Assembly: GCA_036501515.1 (NCBI GenBank)
Contig: DASYAD010000295.1
Location: forward strand, 1-38,885
Length of the DNA: 38,885 nucleotides
Direction: 5' to 3'
Source: Trebonia sp036501515
GTDB taxonomy: Bacteria > Actinomycetota > Actinomycetes > Streptosporangiales > Streptosporangiaceae
The notes beneath the pieces were generated by a model, which saw nothing but the letters and a program-made list of their open reading frames with translations, was not told the origin of the DNA and made no database searches. The translations under genes were made by a program, and so were the position numbers. Below are positions 37,310 through 38,885 of this stretch, one piece after another (positions within the stretch are counted from its first letter, which is position 1; every line of letters begins with the position of its first letter).

Positions 37310-38749
37310 ATGCCCGCAAGTCGTTCACCGGCTGACGCCGCCAGTGCGCCGGCGGCCGCCGATCCCCGGGGCGGCCGCCCGTTCTCGTGGCAGTTCACCG
37401 CCCCGCTGTTCATCGGCTCGGCTCTCAACCCGATCAACAGCTCGCTGATCGCGACGGCCCTGCTGCCGATCGCCCGCGGGCTTGCCGTGGCGGTCGGGCA
37501 GACCGCCGTGCTCGTGACCGCGCTCTACCTGGCTACCGCCATCGCCCAGCCCACCGCGGGCAAGGCGGCCGAGGTGTTCGGGCCGCGCCGGGTGTTCCTG
37601 GCCGGGATCGCGCTCGTGGCCGCGGGCGGTCTCGTCGGCGGCTTCGCCCAGGACCTCATCACGCTGCTGCTCAGCCGGGTGCTGATCGGACTCGGCACCT
37701 CGTGCGCCTATCCCACCGCGATGCTGCTGATCCGTACCCGCGCCCGTGAGGCCGGCCTGGACAAGCCGCCAGGCGGGGTGCTCGGCGGCCTGCAGATCGC
37801 CGGCATCGCCACCGCCTCCCTGGGCCTGCCGGTCGGCGGTGTCCTGGTCGGCCTGCTCGGCTGGCGTTCGGTCTTCTTCGTCAACGTGCCCGTGGCGCTG
37901 ATCGCCCTGGCCGCGACGCTGGCCTGGGTCCCGGCTGACGGCCCGTTCGACCGCTCGCAGCGGGCCCGCGACATCGTCTCCCGGCTCGACCTGGCCGGCA
38001 TCGCCGGGTTCGCGGTCGCGATGATCACGCTGCTGCTGTTCCTGTTCGACCTGCCCGCCACGCACTGGCCGGTGCTCGGTATTTCCGTCGTCGCGTGGAT
38101 CGCGCTGGTGGCCTGGGAGCTGCGGGCCCGCTCGCCCTTCCTCGACGTGCGGCTGCTGGCCTCGAACGCCGCGCTGAGCATGACCTACCTGCGCTTCGGG
38201 CTGGTGCTGCTGTGCTCCTACGTCGTGCTGTACGGCATCACCCAGTGGGTGGAGGTCGTCCGCGGCCTGAACGAAACCGAGTCCGGCCTGCTGCTGCTGC
38301 CGATGACGCTGATCTCCGGCCTTGTCATCTTCCCGGTCTCGCGCCGCAACCTGGTCCGCGGCCCCGTCATCGCCGCCGCGTTCGCCTGCCTGCTCGGGTC
38401 CGCCGGGGTGCTCCTGTTCAGCTCCTCCGGCTGGATCGGCTGGGTCATCCTGGTCACCGCCGTCTTCGGCGTCAGCATGGGCCTGGCCGCGTCAGGCAAC
38501 CAGACCGCCCTCTACGCCCAGGCGCCCGCCGACCAGCTCGGCACCGCCTCCGGGCTGCTGCGCACTTTCGGTTACGTCGGGTCGATCGCCTCGTCCGCCA
38601 TCACCGGCATCGTCTTCCGCACCCGCGTCACCGACAGCGGCGTCCACCTCATCGGCTGGATCATGATCGGCGTCTCCGTGGCCCTGGTCCTGGTCAGCGT
38701 GGCCGACCGCACCCTGCGCGCGCAGCCCGCCGATAGCGTGCCCGGCTGA
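37310..38749 (+). CDS. MFS transporter, DHA2/EmrB-QacA-like drug efflux type
   Basis: Started at ATG 37310, with GGAG about 8 bp upstream, the protein has 479 residues. About 14 hydrophobic segments are visible, the DHA2 number. SSLIATALLPIARGL lies in helix 1, KAAEVFGPRRVFLAGIAL is a motif A-like loop, and RVLIGLGTSCAYPTAMLLIRTRAR and GLPVGGVLVGLLGWRSVFFVNVPVALIAL are the family's typical motif B/C regions. The cytoplasmic N-terminus is Ala/Pro-rich. It should export drugs or metabolites by proton antiport in the membrane, under the MarR gene just upstream. An ATG eight codons earlier (37286) lacks a ribosome site. Confidence 0.9.
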   Translation: MPASRSPADAASAPAAADPRGGRPFSWQFTAPLFIGSALNPINSSLIATALLPIARGLAVAVGQTAVLVTALYLATAIAQPTAGKAAEVFGPRRVFLAGIALVAAGGLVGGFAQDLITLLLSRVLIGLGTSCAYPTAMLLIRTRAREAGLDKPPGGVLGGLQIAGIATASLGLPVGGVLVGLLGWRSVFFVNVPVALIALAATLAWVPADGPFDRSQRARDIVSRLDLAGIAGFAVAMITLLLFLFDLPATHWPVLGISVVAWIALVAWELRARSPFLDVRLLASNAALSMTYLRFGLVLLCSYVVLYGITQWVEVVRGLNETESGLLLLPMTLISGLVIFPVSRRNLVRGPVIAAAFACLLGSAGVLLFSSSGWIGWVILVTAVFGVSMGLAASGNQTALYAQAPADQLGTASGLLRTFGYVGSIASSAITGIVFRTRVTDSGVHLIGWIMIGVSVALVLVSVADRTLRAQPADSVPG

Positions 38750-38814
38750 CGGCACAGAGTGCTGCCTGACCCGGTTGCCGTCGTGGTCCTCGGCGCCGCG
38801 CGACCCGCGAGAGC

Positions 38815-38826
38815 CTACGCGCGTAG
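38815..38826. promoter_or_regulatory. 12-bp perfect palindrome near the window end
   Basis: CTACGC and GCGTAG meet without a spacer. It lies 66 bp after the MFS stop. The last 136 bp hold no gene I can support; an open frame reading LLAGTVADVAAEFVTQLI runs off the right edge but has no clear start. The palindrome could be an operator for a gene beyond the window. Confidence 0.35.
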
Positions 38827-38885
38827 CCGGGCTACTGGCCGGCACCGTCGCCGACGTCGCGGCCGAGTTCGTGACGCAGCTGATC

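Noticed and set aside
38492..38845. 117-residue minus-strand open frame at the right end
   Set aside because: It lies mostly opposite the MFS gene and has a repetitive Asp/Gly/Ala shadow composition.

Overview
The window is very GC-rich, with GC-rich third codon positions, GTG/TTG starts and many 4-bp ATGA/GTGA gene overlaps. Together with two luciferase-like (probably F420- or flavin-dependent) oxidoreductases, an MmyB-type regulator and dense acyl-CoA catabolism genes, this points to a high-GC actinomycete (Streptosporangiales/Frankiales/Pseudonocardiales-like). I cannot name the species. No rRNA, tRNA, CRISPR, phage or insertion sequence was seen.

Layout. 1-6.7 kb is a mixed region: the tail of an upstream gene, an FAD disulfide oxidoreductase, two small membrane proteins, a SnoaL-like protein beside a RidA remnant, an MmyB-type regulator divergent from a luciferase-like oxidoreductase, a small unknown ORF and an EntS-type MFS exporter. 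6.7-36.6 kb is one large acyl-CoA catabolic region, described below. 36.6-38.9 kb holds a MarR regulator with a DHA2-type MFS exporter, a typical drug-efflux pair.

The catabolic region contains an aldehyde dehydrogenase (6789+) and an acyl-CoA dehydrogenase (9507-). It then has six operon-like groups. (B) 9610-15373: acyl-CoA ligase, SDR, MaoC hydratase, APH-like kinase, ACAD10/11-like dehydrogenase, TetR. (C, minus) 18925-15374: SDR, quinone-reductase-like MDR, two-subunit CoA-transferase. (D) 19118-21135: thiolase and SDR, followed by a GntR/FCD regulator. (E) 22229-28860: a complete five-gene Opp/Dpp-type ABC importer plus a TesB thioesterase. (F, minus) a luciferase-like oxidoreductase. 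(G) 30067-35853: two class III CoA-transferases, two acyl-CoA dehydrogenases resembling heteromeric steroid-type enzymes, and a crotonase, followed by a TetR regulator.

Two points stand out. First, group B has the gene content of the kinase-dependent 4-hydroxyacyl-CoA route (Pseudomonas LvaACDE; animal ACAD10/ACAD11): ligase, reductase, APH-family kinase and a special ACAD with DGPDEVH in place of the usual YEGT glutamate motif. Second, a 14-bp inverted repeat, TAAGC-N4-GCTTA, occurs five times, only in front of the ACAD/group B, group C/group D and group E transcription units. This suggests one local regulon, with the TetR protein at 14768 the best candidate repressor. Group G and the gene divergent from it instead share a perfect 11-3-11 bp palindrome laid over a near-consensus promoter. 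I infer import of an acidic, probably branched, cyclic or oxygenated substrate, CoA activation or transfer, and beta-oxidation-like shortening. The substrate itself cannot be read from the sequence.
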